Assembly: GCA_964390005.1 (NCBI GenBank)
Contig: CAYMGM010000002.1
Coordinates: 124,001 to 188,000, forward strand
Direction: 5' to 3'
DNA: 64,000 nucleotides
Source: CAYMGM01 sp964390005
GTDB lineage: Bacteria; Pseudomonadota; Alphaproteobacteria; UBA9219
Shown here: one piece after another, positions 62,643 to 64,000 of the stretch
Layout of the letters: every line of letters starts with the position of its first letter
Numbering within the stretch: position 1 is the stretch's first letter
Made by a program: the position numbers and the translations under genes
Notes under the pieces: model-generated
What the model saw: only the letters and a program-made list of their open reading frames with translations
The model's database searches: none
What the model was told of the DNA's origin: nothing

Positions 62643-64000
62643 TTAGAACTCTTTATACAGTTGGAACCAAACGCGCGGATTCCGATCTTGTGAATCCGAT
62701 TGCGAGGCCCCACCGGCTGTACGCCAAGCAACATAAGACTTCAGATGAAGCCCCCACGTGAAGGTCGCATTCAGCCCAAGGCCCGTTCCTGCGATTGTGC
62801 GCGTGTTTTTGTCGTCAGAGAACGCGTTCTCATCAACCGTCACCGAGCCAAGATCGTAAAAAGCGATGGCCTGCAAAGCTGGAACCATTTCGGTTGAGAG
62901 CAAGCTATGCCTCACTTCAAAATTGGCCAACCAACCTTTGTCGCCTGCCCCTTCCCCTTGCGGAAAAGCGCGCACGCCATCAGCGCCGCCGATCGTGATT
63001 TCTTCGGACGATCCCAGATTCTTCGACGCCCGCTGACCAGAGAAATGAACAAAAGCCTGATCGTCTTCGGTAATCGATTGCAAGCGCGCAAGGCTATAAG
63101 TCATACGTGCCCACCCACCGTCGGTTTTAGCCGTAACAGAATCGATAGCGCGCGAAGCCGCATCCATTCCTAAAACGCCACCGATAGCATTCAACTCAAG
63201 CATCGTAACGCCGCCGCCGCCCAAATCGTCGCGGTGGCTGCCGACAAGGCCGATGGTGGCCGCCTGAACGTTTTTATTGCTGGCACTAAAGGGCGTGTCC
63301 GTCCGATCACGCAACCGCTTATCTTCAAAACGCGCCACGCCGTACAAGTTGGTCGCCAGCGAGCGAACAAAAGGATATGTCACATGGACATCGCCAACCG
63401 CAGCGGTGCCGTGCGCGCCAAGCGCGCTAAAATCCTTCCCCAGCTCATAAGACGTCTGCGCATAAGAAAAGCCAAGCTTCATCCCATCGGTGCCAATCGG
63501 CAACTGATAGCCTGCACGTCCGTAATAAAGGTTGTCGTTACTGCCCAGCAGGCGAAATTGCATCTGATCGCCAATGCCAAACGGATTGTTGACCGCAAGC
63601 TGGCCATCGAATTGATATTCGCCTGTATAGCGGTTACCAAAGTTATTAGCGCCGATGCTGCCTTCGTAAGGCTTTCCGGGATCGACCTCGACAACAAGAT
63701 CGGATGTCCCGACGCTCTGCCCCGGTCGCAGCACAGCCTTTGCGCCGCCAACGCCGGGCGTATCCGCCAAAAGAAGCGTCGCACGGTCAATGTCGCTTGA
63801 GCGCAAGATATCGCCATCAGTCAAATGGTCTTTGATGTAGGGCGCCGCTTCATCGTCCGACAGACTTGAGTTATTGCTCAGCGAGCTCGTCCCCAAGTTT
63901 CCTTCCAGAACGGCGACGGTCAACAAACCATCGGTCATTTTCTGCTCTGGAATATAGGCGCGCGCGACCAAATAGCCTCGGTCGCGATAATACGTCGTAA
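62643..64000 (-). CDS. TpsB outer-membrane transporter (ShlB/FhaC family), 5' part beyond the window
   Basis: At least 451 residues; the frame runs off the window end with Tyr-Tyr-Arg-Asp-Arg-Gly-Tyr-Leu-Val-Ala-Arg-Ala-Tyr-Ile-Pro, the typical end of the first POTRA domain. A second POTRA follows, then a beta-barrel ending Val-Trp-Phe-Gln-Leu-Tyr-Lys-Glu-Phe with terminal Phe. Gly-Gly-Ala-Asp-Gly-Val-Arg-Ala-Phe-Pro is the conserved Val-Arg-Gly-Tyr-type motif of TpsB. It exports a large TpsA adhesin or haemolysin in two-partner secretion; the TpsA gene is not in this window. Confidence 0.9.
   Translation of the reverse strand, partial: TTYYRDRGYLVARAYIPEQKMTDGLLTVAVLEGNLGTSSLSNNSSLSDDEAAPYIKDHLTDGDILRSSDIDRATLLLADTPGVGGAKAVLRPGQSVGTSDLVVEVDPGKPYEGSIGANNFGNRYTGEYQFDGQLAVNNPFGIGDQMQFRLLGSNDNLYYGRAGYQLPIGTDGMKLGFSYAQTSYELGKDFSALGAHGTAAVGDVHVTYPFVRSLATNLYGVARFEDKRLRDRTDTPFSASNKNVQAATIGLVGSHRDDLGGGGVTMLELNAIGGVLGMDAASRAIDSVTAKTDGGWARMTYSLARLQSITEDDQAFVHFSGQRASKNLGSSEEITIGGADGVRAFPQGEGAGDKGWLANFEVRHSLLSTEMVPALQAIAFYDLGSVTVDENAFSDDKNTRTIAGTGLGLNATFTWGLHLKSYVAWRTAGGASQSDSQDRNPRVWFQLYKEF

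Overview
This 64 kb window is a gene-dense stretch of an alphaproteobacterial chromosome with moderate GC. The assignment rests on gene order and gene types typical of that class: tatA-tatB-tatC-serS-nlpD, mutY/DciA-like/dsbA/smc, dnaN-recF, an SPY-type release factor 2, a suhB/alpha-r8-like small RNA, and an Irr/ICE-type box before a peroxiredoxin. The many unrecognised proteins suggest a poorly sampled lineage; I cannot name a genus.

Layout. 0-11 kb: tRNA-Asp, recX, an inositol-monophosphatase-like/2H-phosphoesterase fusion, prfB with its programmed +1 frameshift, then a lineage-specific block (two diverged paralogues around a zinc-finger-like protein) lying between prfB and the PBP1A gene. 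11-24 kb: TetR regulator and operator facing a complete RND efflux operon, a saccharopine-dehydrogenase-like protein, grpE, a peroxiredoxin and a three-gene ABC exporter. 24-31.5 kb: nitroreductase, mutY, DciA-like, dsbA-like and smc, followed by a degenerate copy of the smc 3' end. 31.6-34 kb: a secreted glycine-rich protein behind a highly structured leader. 34-44.4 kb: smpB, lytic transglycosylase, TPR glycosyltransferase-like protein, P-loop kinase, recF, dnaN, and a MurL-MurD2 pair that forms D-glutamate on the peptidoglycan precursor. 44-51 kb: a transglutaminase-like cysteine protease, a three-gene XRE operon, a flavoprotein, parC and trmL. 51-60.6 kb: small ORFs, nlpD, serS, tatCBA, miaA, two unknown genes and tyrS. 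60.6-64 kb: small RNA, tRNA-Val with a repeated 3' end, an unknown accessory gene and a truncated TpsB transporter.

Functional themes. Cell-envelope work dominates: PBP1A, Slt, NlpD, MurL/MurD2, Tat, RND and ABC exporters, TpsB and a surface glycine-rich protein. Genome maintenance follows (recX, mutY, smc, recF, dnaN, parC), then translation (prfB, smpB, serS, tyrS, miaA, trmL, two tRNAs). No CRISPR array, intact transposase or prophage was seen. The observations most worth checking are the IMPase-2H fusion, the structured leader that can mask the ribosome site of the glycine-rich gene, the paralogue block, the MurL/MurD2 pair, the displaced smc tail and the tRNA-Val end repeat.
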